A stretch of DNA of 64,000 nt from Notospermus geniculatus (GCA_002633025.1 NMRB01000027.1:456450-520449), one strand, 5' to 3'. Positions 10,916 through 21,398 are shown, counted from the first letter of the stretch. A program made the numbers and translations. Notes: generated from the sequence alone by a model not told the origin.

Positions 10916-11195
10916 AGTAGTAAACTTATCATCGGAAACCATAGACATCGCTCCGATGTCCTTTTCTTGTTTCGAGCGATTTTGTAGGCGACTAGCCTTG
11001 CGACCACAGAAGCGACTGGACATTTTTCAGTGTTTTTTTTTAGTTTTTGTTGACTTGTTTGCGACAAATACTTCTTTGGAAGATCAGTGATGTCGTGGAT
11101 AACATCATTGATCGACTGCAAAGGTAATTACGGCAGGCGACGCAGTAGTCGCATCGGTAGTCGCCCTCATTTTAGTCGCCAGTGTGCGGAGTCCT

Positions 11196-11313
11196 TAAAA
11201 CAAACTTTAGCCCAGGTAGTTTCATGATCCATTCTTCCAATACGGGTATGTTTACTGTCCCAGCTCAAGGATTGTGGGGATAAGGACTCAACAGGATATC
11301 TTTTAATGGGCAT
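11196..11313 (-). pseudogene. Split open frame, 5' part (unrecognised protein)
   Basis: Minus-strand ATG at 11313-11311 opens 38 codons (MPIKRYPVESLSPQS...) up to the Harbinger-like insertion. The frame is also open for 14 codons upstream of this ATG, to a TGA. It joins the 9460-9728 segment without a frame change. It could be a small gene carried inside the 4.5 kb element or an exon that predates the elements. Confidence 0.45.
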
Positions 11314-11993
11314 ACATGTAGACCCTACGATATAAGATGGTCTCGGGTGTCATCCTAGTTATATCTGGTAGTCATGTCACTTTCAGAAAATGACAAAAGG
11401 GTGTCTGCAGTGAATGAAAAGATGTTCTCTACTTATTTGGGATGTGTCTGATTCAGGTAAACATGTCCATTACAGTGTAAATTATACTAGTTGGCATTGC
11501 ATAATTATACTGACGACGGAAGAATACCTACCAATAAGTGTCACTCTCTGAGAAAAGTGGCTATGTGCCTTATAGCCATGTTCAAAAAGTATTTATAAAG
11601 AATGTTTCAAAATAACACTGTCTACCCCGGTTTTTGCATGTGAGACACCCTGTATAACACCAAATTGGGTGCTTTGCATTGTATATTGATGCAGGATGGC
11701 CACTACTATCATTTCCTGAGGAAAACTGCCAATTCAGAATGAATATTGACAATTGCAGCACTTTTTCTCAAATTTCCAGCATCCCCGCCATTTCGAAAAA
11801 GTGGATTTTCTCAAAATTTTCCCAACAGATTTTTTTCGTTCCTTCAGCAAATGAAACAACGTTGTCTTAGGAATATTCTGACGTAGGTTTTATTTGAGTA
11901 AAATGTTTTTGCACTTTCTTCCGGTTAAGGACCACTGTGTTTGGAGATATTCAAGATAAACTGATGTCCATTTATTTTTGGCCATGAGTGTAC

Positions 11994-12585
11994 ATACTCT
12001 AAATTCTTGTTTTCATGCGTACACATCGAATATTCCAGCCGATGGACAGACCGCACCCCGACTAGCGCTATAAAAGGGCTAGGCAGTTCTATTCAAAGGC
12101 ATCGACAATGGGCTAGTTCCGCGCACTACCACCGTGGCAGAATGATATCCGGCCGACTTCAATATGGTCTATTTCAAGGTGTCCGCCGTCGATTACGATA
12201 CGATCAGCCTGCGGTGGATTCGACTGACGGGTTTTGTGACTTTTACACAGCGTGTTCCAGAAAAACGAACATTCTACAACGCTAAGGCTTTCGAAAAGTT
12301 TCTCGATAATATGAAGTGAATGGGTGGGCGCCGACATCGATTCGCACAGGGTAGTCCAAATATGAGGCTTTTTTCTTTTAAAGGGACTTTATTATTTGTG
12401 ACCCGCTCCATCAAAACCAGTCGTTCGAGGCACAGGATAAAGGGTTAAGGAACACCCGCTGACAGTGGAAGAAATAGACTTGGTAGCAACTTCATAATGG
12501 GTAGACAATGAGGACATGAAACAACAGGCGATCGCTTTACCAGTCACTGCTCAGCGACATCCGAGTAGAAACAGCAATCTTCTAA
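11994..12585. other. No gene recognised
   Basis: Nothing convincing. Open frames on both strands near 12007-12337 are short and mutually overlapping, and no splice-bounded exon is apparent. Confidence 0.35.
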
Positions 12586-13263
12586 AGGCCCGTCTACACG
12601 ATCAAACATTTGTTCAAAACATGAGTAATGATGTGATGATGGACAGATGATGATGTTCATGGACAGATGTATGATCGTGTAGACCGTTTTCCCAACAAAC
12701 GTGAACAGCATCCAACATGTATGATGATGTTCAAATTTTTAAGGCCCGTCTACACGACCATACATTTGTTGAAAGCATCATCATACATTTGTATGATGAT
12801 GTTCATGGACAGATGTGTGATCGTGTGGACCGTTTTCCCAACAAACTTGAACTTTTACAGCTGCATCCAACATGTCCAACATGTATGATGATGTTCAAAT
12901 TTTTAGCTGCATGTTTCATCTTGCCAACAAATACACAACATCCCACAAAATTTGTATGATGATGTTCATGGACAAATGTATGATCGTGTGGACGGTTATT
13001 CCCAACAAACTTGAACATCATCCAACAATCCACAACAAATTGAACGTAATCATACAAATGTATGATGATGTCCAAGCTTGTTGTGGATTTAGGATTTCCG
13101 TCTACACAATGCAGCTAAAAATTTCAACATCATCATACATGTTGGATGCTATTCAAGTTTGTTGGGAAAACGGTCCACACAATCATACATTTGTCCATGA
13201 ACGTCATCATACAAATGTATGATGATGTTTTGAACAAATATGTGATCGTGAAGACGGGCCTTA
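12586..13263. mobile_element. MITE built of repeated ATGATGATG / CATCATCAT modules
   Basis: Ends AAAGGCCCGTCTACACGATC (from 12587) and the complement at 13245-13263 are inverted. Inside, ATACATTTG, ATGATGATGTTCATGGACA and CGTTTTCCCAACAAAC modules recur in both orientations, with a second AAGGCCCGTCTACACGA at about 12741. This suggests a copy nested in, or tandem to, another copy. Overlapping open frames here are products of the repeats. Confidence 0.75.
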
Positions 13264-13341
13264 AGACTGTGATATTCAAGTAGGAGAATCTTGTTTACTT
13301 GATTTTTCCACAAATTGCCCTCTTCCAAACCAGTGGAATTC

Positions 13342-13433
13342 TACAGGGTGGCCCAGAGAAAGTGTCCCTAAAACAATAGGGAAACAATAGAAATGCTATC
13401 GTTCGAGGGACACTTTCTCTGGCCCAGCCTGTA
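13342..13433. mobile_element. Tiny mariner-like MITE
   Basis: CAGGGTGGCCCAGAGAAAGT (13344) and its near-perfect complement ending at 13431 bound an 88-bp element flanked by TA on both sides (13342-13343, 13432-13433). The TA target and CAGGGTG end fit mariner-type MITEs. Confidence 0.75.
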
Positions 13434-13674
13434 GAGTAATTCTCATGTTAGGAAATGGCACCGTTAGACTAGCATTCAGGTTTTCATGTACATTTTCAGT
13501 GTGAACGGCAGTGTTAACGCTAGGGATCGTGCTGTCGGAGCCAATGTTGACATTTTGGGAGCCACCCTGTATAAAACCGCGGTCGCAAGGCCTTCTTACC
13601 CAATGATATCTGTTTCAAATCCAGATTACGTGTCGATTTCACGACCCAGCAATCAACAGAGCGAAGTTCCTCCA

Positions 13675-13986
13675 CACTGTAAAAAATGAAATAGTCCCCA
13701 CGGGTAAATTTTACCAATACCATCGGCAATTTCGATTTTACCACAGAAAAGGATAATATTTGCTCAAAAGCGCCGGACAGTATTACCTATCCGTGGGTAT
13801 TCTCAGGCGCCTTCCTTATTGGAGGTAATGTTTACCTGGAACCGTGGGTAAAACTGGGGACAAGCTTACTACCTATATTCCCGTAGGTAAATGGGTAAGC
13901 AAATATTACCCTTTTCTGTGGTAAAATCGAAATTGGCGATGGCATTGGTAAAATTTACCCGCGGGGACAATTCATTTTTTACAGTG
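13675..13986. mobile_element. MITE with CACTGTAAAAAATG ends
   Basis: CACTGTAAAAAATG at 13675 and its complement ending 13986 enclose long arms containing GGGTAAATTTTACCAAT and a GGTAAAATCGAAATTG-type block on each side. Superfamily undetermined; the only possible target duplication is CA. Confidence 0.7.
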
Positions 13987-14055
13987 CAGACATTCACAGA
14001 GAACCCGGTGTAGCGTAGGCGAGTGTACCCGTTATTGAGTGACCGGAGGACATTC

Positions 14056-14120
14056 ATTTACAGTTTGGCGCTATAAACGAGTGCCCGTCGGGCAAACGTT
14101 TATAGCGCCAAACTGTAAAT
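14056..14120. repeat. 65-bp perfect hairpin
   Basis: Arms of 24 bp (starting ATTTACAGTTTGGCGC at 14056, complement ending 14120) are identical, with a 17-nt loop that is itself partly palindromic (GCCCGTCGGGC). Probably a minimal MITE. Confidence 0.7.
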
Positions 14121-14217
14121 GCGGGCCCTATATGGGCAACCATTTACAACGAACGACGTATAAATGGCTGTCCCCTGGTAAAGTAAAATAACGGAGAAAA
14201 CGAACAGCGAATTTTTG

Positions 14218-14935
14218 TGTTTGGTCGTGGTGTATGTCTCTCTGTCTGTCACCGTTGTGTCGCTGTCTGTCTATCCAGGCTGTCACGCCTGTAACTTTGT
14301 TCCTGCAAGAGCTCCAGACCTGGAAATGTGACCTACCTCGACGTAACATGACCTAAGCTACAAGATGGAATGAAAATTTCACGACTCCGATACCTTGTTC
14401 ATAGTGAAATTATTGATATATCAAAGGTTGAGATTTTATCTGCCACACTTTTGTTTCTTGAATCACTTGTGCTGAAAGGGTAAATGTCGTCCTGGGTATA
14501 TACAAACATTACCCAGGATCTCAGTCTTCACTAAAACAATACCCTGGGTGTAGTTTCAGTAGCCCAACATCACCCAGCACCCGCAATCGGTGCATAGGAA
14601 CGAGTCCTATTCAGATATTCCGTGGAATCTCGCGGTCTCGCGCCGCGGTACTTGTTGAGTGTAGCTGTTCATGATATTCTTCAGGCTGTCACGTGACCAC
14701 GGGCGAGACAACCTCGAATCCAGGTGTCATACTACGACGCTGGGTGATGTTCGGCTACCGAAACTACACCCTGGGTATTGTTTTAGTGAAGATTGAGATC
14801 CTGGGTAATCTTTGTATATACCCAGGACGACGTTTACCCTTTCAGCATCACTTGTCTCCGAGGCCAGGTATAGTACCAGAGTATCAAGTTCCTTCCCTAT
14901 GTTTACCACGCTGGTGATTCAAATTTTACTGTACG
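14218..14935 (+). repeat. Second copy of the GTTTGGTCGTGG repeat, interrupted
   Basis: Matches 9799-10125 in order: the TTTGGTCGTGGTGT head, GTCACGCCTGTAACTTTGTT, CTCCGATACCTTGTTCAT and AACTTGTCTCCGAGGCCAGG-like tail. It is split by the Mutator-like MITE at 14471-14846, with 9 bp of target duplicated. Confidence 0.75.
14462..14855. mobile_element. Mutator-like MITE with 9-bp TSD
   Basis: GCTGAAAGGGTAAATGTCGT begins at 14471 and its near-complement ends TTCAGC at 14846. The flanks ATCACTTGT at 14462-14470 and 14847-14855 are identical 9-bp duplications, and other copies of the target repeat carry this site only once. A 9-bp duplication is characteristic of Mutator-like elements. Same family as 31216-33271 and the fragment at 20618. 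Confidence 0.85.
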
Positions 14936-15595
14936 CATTGTCAGAATATCCGGTCCTGAGCTGATTGCAGACGATGCATTCACAAAATCATGTGTGGCTC
15001 AATAGTGTTCATGATAATGGGGCAGATTCTTGAAAAGTCACCTACGTTATGTCATAAGACACCTAGATAACCTCAGAATATTACCCTTTTATTCACATAA
15101 TAGCCTATCCAACGGCCAAATGCACTAGAAGTCAGCCGATTTGGCACATTTTGGCATTTCATGCGCTTGCGTGTGGAGATAGGGCATTCATGATGAGTGC
15201 TCACACTAGAAGGTTTGTATTCGATATTTCCTACCATTCCTGGCCGAGTTTTTATATTTGCTTCAGTGAAAATTATTGAGATTTTGCCAGACTCCTGTAC
15301 GAATTGTCAGTCAAATGAAATTTCCCTCTGTACGCGTTGTCAGTTAAAATGTGTGTACTTCGTTTATATTCGCCGGCTAGCGAAAATAATCTCGTACCTC
15401 GCTTCTCTTAACGTTCAGTGGTATCCTGAATAAGGAGTTAATAAAAGCACTGCGGTTGGAGGATGGCAGCAGCGATACCAGTCCTTTTACAGTAAGTATG
15501 TTCTGTTTCAGGCAATCCGTCTCCATGCTGATATTTCGTCGCAGCAGACAGCCCAACCCCCGGGAGCTCAACCACGTTCCTTTTTGTATGCAGTA
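14936..15595. other. No gene recognised
   Basis: AT-balanced intergenic or intronic DNA. TGTACGAATTGTCAG-like words recur near 14930, 15296 and 15331, without clear unit structure. Confidence 0.35.
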
Positions 15596-16065
15596 TTATT
15601 TCGATATATCATACCTCCACATGTGTTACAAAGGTGAAGGTTCATCCCCGTGTGGGAGTCCAGATGGTCAGCAAGCCTTTTTCTCAGAGTAGAATCTTTT
15701 CCCACAGACGGCGCCATCATATCCTTTCCCTGACTGATGATGCTGCAGGGTCGGATCCAGGGTTGACAGAAAGGGGCGTAGCTCGACCGCGGTGGTGAGC
15801 ACCGAAAAGGCGAATGCCAAAGGTGGGGACTGGGGCCCTCCCCCAGACAATTTGACAAGTTAAGGGCTTTTAGATGCATTTTCCTGGTATCTGCATGAGA
15901 GCAAAATACTCGAATTTTTATGTGATTGAATTATTCTTGCTAAAAAAAGTCATTGCTCTGCCAAAAATAGGGCATCAGACCCTCTGCTGCATGACATGCG
16001 AGATAAGATTGCTTTTGAGGACAGCCTGTCCCCGCAGACCGCACAAAGGTGGCTATCACGTGGTT
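15596..16065 (-). pseudogene. Decayed C2H2 zinc-finger exon
   Basis: Reading the minus strand, 16050-15990 encodes HLCAVCGDRLSSKAIL, a finger start whose His region is displaced by a frame change. At 15715-15600 a second finger reads VCGKRFYSEK in one frame and RLADHLDSHTGMNLHLCNTC in the next, so a frameshift lies within it. The hAT-like MITE at 15750-15875 sits between the two. C2H2 fingers bind DNA or RNA; here the frames are broken, so a pseudogene is most likely. A row of repeated HVV/PGxQPRDD-type codons (16040-16150) forms the linker. Confidence 0.5.
15750..15875 (+). mobile_element. hAT-like MITE (GGATCCAGG family), copy 1
   Basis: Shares CAGGG(G/T)CGGATCCAGG, a GGGGYCTGGGG..CCTCCCCCAGA block and an AAxTTTxAAA tail with copies at 58745 and 59145. 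CAGGGGCGGATCC-type ends are common in hAT-derived MITEs; the target duplication is not resolved. Confidence 0.5.
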
Positions 16066-16264
16066 GGACTCCCGGGTGTTGGGCTGCCTGGGCATCATCA
16101 CGTGGTTGGTCTCCCGGGGGATGGACACTCTGGCCATCATCACGTGGTTGCCTATTCCCGTAAAGCAATCCTTCAAATAAGACAATTGGTATGTCCTTGA
16201 CATGGGATCCTGGACGGAGGAGGGATGGAGAGCTGAAATCAACGCCGTCTAAAGCTGTGTTTAC

Positions 16265-16373
16265 CAGACATCCGGAATGCGGTATAGGGACGCGGAATCT
16301 CCGGCGGAAGCGATATGTTGTATGCGAAAATGCACTGCATTTTCCGCTTCCGCAATCCGCATTCCGCGTGTCA
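16265..16373. repeat. Short inverted-repeat element
   Basis: GACATCCGGAATGCGG (about 16265) mirrors CCGCATTCCGCGTGTC (to 16373), with a second internal mirrored block (GGCGGAAGCG / CGCTTCCGC). About 110 bp, non-coding. Confidence 0.6.
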
Positions 16374-16384
16374 GCTAATACTAA

Positions 16385-16591
16385 TGTCCCACTGGCGAAT
16401 TTTGGCCTGCGACAAGGGACGGATGAAAAATCGTAGGTCTTCGTAGACTGTCCGTCGTCTATGTTCGCAGTGATTCTCTGGCTCCGTGATCCCATGCGAA
16501 ACATATTAGTGCTAAATCCCGCAGCTTGTCGAGGGAATGTAGCAGACTTCAGATTCGCCCCTTGTCGTGGGAAAAAGTCGCCAGTGGGACA
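16385..16591. mobile_element. MITE with TGTCCCACTGGCGA ends
   Basis: TGTCCCACTGGCGA at 16385 and its complement ending at 16591 bound about 207 bp, with a further GCGACAAGGG / CCCCTTGTCG inner match. No clear target duplication. Confidence 0.65.
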
Positions 16592-17203
16592 CTCCCATAA
16601 ATGCCCACAAATCCATTCCCCGCTTTATTCATCAACATTCATTCTTACTATCTACCACCCAGGAAATCCTCACACCAATCTAATAAACCGTAGACAGGGG
16701 GCTCTTATAAGTACTAGAGGTATTTATTTTCTCATGTTAATGTTATTTGCTGTTCTCCGAGGCCGAAAAAAGGCAGATTTAATCACCAATATTGCAAACA
16801 AATAACACTGATTAATGCATACAGTACTTCAACTATACCAACTGGCAATGCGTACAGTCACTCCTACTGACCTAGCGAGAAAATACTGACAATTCGTACA
16901 GGTGTTTTTTACAAAATGCCTATTTATCTTGCAACAAGGGCGTCTAACGCAAAGCCTACTATGTACACATGTGCAGTATTACCTGGGCCAAATATGAGTA
17001 GAAGTAGAGGCAATTATGTGCCATATTTTACTCAAAAATTGCAATTTTGCATCAGAACGGGAGCAATTTCATGCAAACATGTCCATTGCTTCACACTACA
17101 AAGTCTGTGTAAAACGAACCTATGGGGCACTGTGGGCATACTTATAATGTTCACATATCGCAGCAAATCATTGGCTATCCAGCTTTCCTTCCGAGTCTAC
17201 AAA
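16592..17203. other. No gene recognised
   Basis: No exon or repeat I can support. An open frame near 16916-17206 lacks splice signals and protein-like composition. Confidence 0.35.
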
Positions 17204-17387
17204 TGATCATTACATTTACATCCCTTAGGCTCCACTGACCCATTGGACCCCTGTGAAACGCGTTTCAGAGGGGTCCGATTTGGAGAGCTCAGATGTTGAC
17301 TTTGCGTAATCATGTGTAATCCTATTGTTTTCCTTCTCTGCCTGATTTATAACAAAATGGAAAATAGGCTGTTGCCTTGCCGGAAAG

Positions 17388-17967
17388 NNNNNNNNNNNNN
17401 NNNNNNNNNNNNNNNNNNNNNNNNNNNNNNNNNNNNNNNNNNNNNNNNNNNNNNNNNNNNNNNNNNNNNNNNNNNNNNNNNNNNNNNNNNNNNNNNNNNN
17501 NNNNNNNNNNNNNNNNNNNNNNNNNNNNNNNNNNNNNNNNNNNNNNNNNNNNNNNNNNNNNNNNNNNNNNNNNNNNNNNNNNNNNNNNNNNNNNNNNNNN
17601 NNNNNNNNNNNNNNNNNNNNNNNNNNNNNNNNNNNNNNNNNNNNNNNNNNNNNNNNNNNNNNNNNNNNNNNNNNNNNNNNNNNNNNNNNNNNNNNNNNNN
17701 NNNNNNNNNNNNNNNNNNNNNNNNNNNNNNNNNNNNNNNNNNNNNNNNNNNNNNNNNNNNNNNNNNNNNNNNNNNNNNNNNNNNNNNNNNNNNNNNNNNN
17801 NNNNNNNNNNNNNNNNNNNNNNNNNNNNNNNNNNNNNNNNNNNNNNNNNNNNNNNNNNNNNNNNNNNNNNNNNNNNNNNNNNNNNNNNNNNNNNNNNNNN
17901 NNNNNNNNNNNNNNNNNNNNNNNNNNNNNNNNNNNNNNNNNNNNNNNNNNNNNNNNNNNNNNNNNNN
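17388..17967. other. Assembly gap (580 N)
   Basis: Run of N. Right of it the sequence resumes inside a copy of the GTTTGGTCGTGG repeat, so the gap probably contains the rest of that repeat. Confidence 1.
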
Positions 17968-18065
17968 ACTTTTGTTTCTTGAATAACTTGTCTCCGAGGC
18001 CACGTATAGTACCAGAGTATCAAGTTCCTTCCCTATGTTTACGGCACTTGACAAGAGCTGGTGCC
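17968..18065 (+). repeat. Third copy (fragment) of the GTTTGGTCGTGG repeat
   Basis: ACTTTTGTTTCTTGAATAAC through TATCAAGTTCCTTCCCTATG matches 10045-10125 and 14850-14905. Confidence 0.75.
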
Positions 18066-18591
18066 TCTTTTTCCAATTTAGCGTCTAGCGTGTCAAAGGG
18101 TGTTACGTTATTTTCCTCCCATAAACAAGCTTGTGTTCCACTGATAAAGTCACTTCACATGCCTGAGGCATTGGCTCAAACCTCCACGTCTTCGGGTACA
18201 TTGAGTAGAAAACGCAACATCTCAGCTCTCTAAATTGGACCTCTCTGAAACGCGTTTCACAGGGATCCGATCGGTCGGTGGAGCCTGAGGGATGTAAATG
18301 TAATAGTGATTATTGTCACCTACCCTTTGCAGTTAAATGTGACTCACGGACTCTCGATCACTTGATGGTATTTGTTTTTGTTCATCAAGTCACATCTTGC
18401 ATAATCATGTTTGGGCACCTTGCAATCGCGATCCTTCCCAAGTACCTGATTCCGTCTTATAGCGTCATTGGGGGCATCCTGAAGCGATTTTTATCACGCA
18501 ACGCTTGGGTATCTATAGGTACACGATCGTTTCATGTTCCTCAATATTTTGAGAGAAAAAAAACCGTCAAACCAAAATTTCACAAAAAATG

Positions 18592-18946
18592 TTAAAGGGG
18601 TACTCCACTCATTGTAAACTTTTGAATTTTTATCAATCCATGTAGACTATTGCCATGAGTTGTGATGTCACTAGTGTCAATAGGCTGAGGACCTTTGTAG
18701 TGAATGAGCTAATACTGTGACACTGCCTAGGCCTATTGGTTGTACCTTCATAAAAATGCATTGAGCACTGATGACATCACGAGTGCTGTGCAATGGTCTC
18801 CTTGGGATCCAATTAAAATACTTAAAATGATGAGTTTCCTGATTTAAAATAAAAAAACGACATGTTGCAGATATCAGTGGATTTGAATGTATTCACGATA
18901 TTTCAAAAATTCAAACTTTTACACAATGAGTGGATTATCCCTTTAA
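18592..18946. mobile_element. TTAA-flanked MITE
   Basis: TTAA (18592-18595), then AGGGGTACTCCACTCATTGT, and at the other end its near-complement before TTAA (18943-18946). Mirrored CTTTTGAA / TTCAAACTTTT follows inward. About 347 bp, non-coding, consistent with a Kolobok or piggyBac-type MITE. Confidence 0.8.
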
Positions 18947-19582
18947 TGCATGTACATGTATGTCTGTTCTATCGTAATTTTAAAAATTGTTGAAACCTAC
19001 AGAGCAATGATACATACAATATAATTCATGCTGAAATTCGATCCAGTCATTCTTTTAAAAACGGCATGATGATTTCTCTCACCTGTGATCAATTGAAGAT
19101 CGGAGAAGGATCAATTCTGTTGCAATAACCATTCTCAAATTGGCAATTACGTTTACCAACATCTGGAAGGGACCTGTCTCCCTTTAAAGGCAAAATAAAC
19201 TTCTCGCATTTCTTAGCTAAATTTCATTTTCGCTTTACTAAGAATCACTATCAATCCCCTTCAGTTGCGCCCCAAGGACGGCTGTTTCACTTTGTCCCTT
19301 TCGGGCCGGAGTGCAATAATTCTCTATATGATGTGCATATAAATTCATGTGGAGAACCCTTTTTTGAAATGATATCCAGAAGGAACCATCTACCCTTTAA
19401 TATGATTATAATTTGAGTTGTCAAGATATTTCTATCAGGTTTCACTTGAGCATTGTCACGTCCACGATTTTGTTTGCTCCTATCAGCTGTGTTCTCTTGC
19501 TTCACGAACAAACATACCGTGGATCCAGTTTGGTAAGTAAAATGTATTTTACTTGTTTTACTTGTATTTTACTTGATTGTTT
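18947..19582. other. No gene recognised
   Basis: No supported feature. Short AT-rich stretches only. Confidence 0.35.
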
Positions 19583-20278
19583 GGACTACTCGCAGGGTAC
19601 TGATGGACGCCTTGTTTAATATGGGCCATTGAACCATCTTTTTCGAAGATGGGGATTTGGCCTAGTGGTTAAGGCGTGCTGCCCCTTAGTGCAGGGGATT
19701 GATGCCTCATGCGAGGGTCCGTGGGTTCGAGTCTGGTAGGAAGCAATGTCTTTCACCTTAGAAACCCGATTCTATTCTATTTCATATTCTTCACTTGTAT
19801 CTCCTTTATGTGACCCCTTGCATAACATAAAAACGGTTTGGGTTCGGAGATTGTTTGGATTACTCGCAGGGTACTGATGGACGCCTTGTTTAACATAGGC
19901 CATTGAACCATCTTTTTTGAAGATAGGGATTTGGCCTAGTGGTTAAGGCGTGCTGCTCCTTAGTGCTGGCGATTGATGCCTCATGCGAGGGTCCGTGGGT
20001 TCGAATCTTGTAGGAAGCAATGTCTTTCACCTTAGAAACCCGATTCGATTCTATTTCATATTCTTTACTTGTATTTCCTTTATGTGACCCCTTGCATAAC
20101 ATAAAAATTGTTTGGGTTCGGAGATTGTTTGGACTACTCGCAGGGTACTGATGGACGCCTCGTTTAACATGGGCCATTGAACCATCTTTTTTGAAGATGG
20201 GGATTTGGCCTAGTGGTTAAGGCATGCTCATGCGAGGGTCCGTGGGTTCGAATCTGGTAGGAAGCAATNTTTGGGTTC
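19583..20278 (+). repeat. Tandem array of a tRNA-derived SINE-like unit
   Basis: A 274-bp unit starts at 19583 (GGACTACTCGCAGGGTACTG), 19857 and 20131; the third is shortened and ends at an N. Each contains an A-box-like TGGCCTAGTGGTTAAGG and a B-box-like GGGTTCGAGTC, spaced as in a tRNA with a long variable arm. The acceptor stem does not pair and unit 3 lacks the middle, so these are tRNA-derived repeats and not functional tRNA genes. Head-to-tail arrangement is unusual for a SINE. Confidence 0.7.
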
Positions 20279-20617
20279 GGAGCAGCGCAGCTTATTTACA
20301 GTTGTGAATGAATTTCGGTTGTCTTCATTTTGTAGAAATCTGGTAGTCGTGCACATCGAACTTTTCGAGATAGCAAATGGGTGATATTTTGATATTCTGA
20401 TATTTTCTTGATAAATCCACTTTTCCGTAAAACCTTTCGAAACCAACAGGTGTATCACATCCACATTTGGGAATAAAACATTGTCTGATCGGTCAGCGCT
20501 CAGGGGACATTAGACGTCTGACGTTTTAATGGCTTGTCATCACAAATTGTCGAAGCTTCGGAGGTAAAGTGGAAAAGGAATGTGCTGGTGACCTGTTCTT
20601 CAGCACCGCCTATTCGA
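20279..20617. other. No gene recognised
   Basis: No supported feature. Confidence 0.3.
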
Positions 20618-20735
20618 GCTGAATAGGCTATTGTCGTCCTGGGTACACACAAAGTGTACCCAGGTTCGATGTCGTCAAGTGAAATTGTACCCTGGGTCCA
20701 TATTCTTGTCACAAAATGTACCCTTGTTCGTGGCC
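20618..20735 (+). mobile_element. Truncated Mutator-like MITE end
   Basis: GCTGAATAGGCTATTGTCGT then CCTGGGTACACACAAAGTGTACCC resembles the left ends at 14471 and 31216. No matching right end was found. Confidence 0.55.
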
Positions 20736-20800
20736 TGCGACTGTCATCCAAACATCATCGATGCTTGTGACGCCACTCGTTCGTCGGGTCCATCTGTCAC

Positions 20801-20915
20801 ACCTGCTATCAGCCATGTCTACGCGGAGGGATCGTGTAGGCCTTTATCTGTAATTTGCACGAAACTTGTAATGAATATTTTAGATGATGGCAAAGGCAGT
20901 GGATGTGAATACTCA
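20801..20915 (+). repeat. 115-bp direct repeat, left copy
   Basis: ACCTGCTATCAGCC ... GGATGTGAATACTCA recurs in the same orientation at 25962-26076 with only a few mismatches. The two copies bracket the giant foldback element. The right copy lies just upstream of exon 1 of the ShKT gene. Confidence 0.85.
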
Positions 20916-21398
20916 CAACTTATGCACCGGTCAATGAGAAGTCTGAACCCCCCCCGTTCAGACATTCGACACTTATTCGACACTTGAAGGGAAACTGTTC
21001 GCCAGGAACTCGACACCAGTTCACCCAGAACCACCAGCANATTTCCACTTCAAACAAAGAAACAACACTCCTTCAGCACCTATATTTCGGCGTGTTCTAT
21101 TGCAAATTATCACTAGATCATCCTCGAATTTACTTAAATTCGCTCACCTCGACCGAAACTCTCCATCTTTCGCGTTTTAGTCGGCAACACACACATCGAT
21201 ATGTGACACAGCCGCCATGTTCGACTCGGATACCAGTGCTGCCACCTGAGAAACTCGGCTAATGCGCTGCCGATTCTCCACGGTGATCACACCTGTACGG
21301 TGGCCCATAGAGCTCATTGATGAAAAATATTTACATTTGCAATTTTTTTTCAATTCAATATTTTTTTCTTGGGGGTTTGTAAAATTTTTAGAAGTTAC

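Larger units (their letters stand above)
9729..11195. mobile_element. Harbinger-like MITE with nested insert
   Basis: Ends AGGGCACCGCACACTAGCGA (9729) and the complement of AGGACTCCGCACACTGGCGA (to 11195) match at 18 of 20 positions, flanked by TAA (TTA on the other strand) at 9726-9728 and 11196-11198. A TTA target site is typical of PIF/Harbinger. A matching inner pair (TATGGTTTCCGAT near 9757, its complement near 10930) shows that 9770-10930 was later inserted into the loop. No transposase frame. Confidence 0.7.
7494..11993. mobile_element. Composite 4.5 kb element with Tc1/mariner-like ends
   Basis: Ends are CACTCATGGCCAAAAATAAA (from 7496) and its complement (to 11991), flanked by TA at 7494-7495 and 11992-11993, as in Tc1/mariner elements. 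The right arm (about 11555-11991) is continuous. The left arm matches it only in pieces (7496-7543, 8411-8673, 9190-9311) because other elements have inserted. No transposase is visible. The core (9312-11554) carries a split open frame and a nested Harbinger-like element. Confidence 0.7.
17204..18310. repeat. Inverted repeat spanning an assembly gap
   Basis: About 77 bp at 17204-17280 (CATTTACATCCCTTAGGCTC ... GAAACGCGTTTCAGAGGGG) recurs as its complement at 18233-18310. The intervening sequence includes the gap. It is probably a transposon whose core was not assembled. Confidence 0.65.

Noticed and set aside
12667-13222. Several overlapping Met/Asp/Val-rich open frames
   Set aside because: They arise from ATGATGATG and CATCATCAT modules of one MITE and appear in several frames at once.
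15950-16504. 184-codon minus-strand open frame as one gene
   Set aside because: Only its last third shows a zinc-finger-like motif. The rest crosses two unrelated inverted-repeat elements, so I kept only the finger remnant.
17312-18054. Open frames across the N gap
   Set aside because: They consist mostly of N and are artefacts of the gap.
19646-20260. Functional tRNA genes
   Set aside because: A and B boxes are present, but the acceptor stem does not pair, unit 3 lacks the middle, and the copies are part of a 274-bp tandem repeat.
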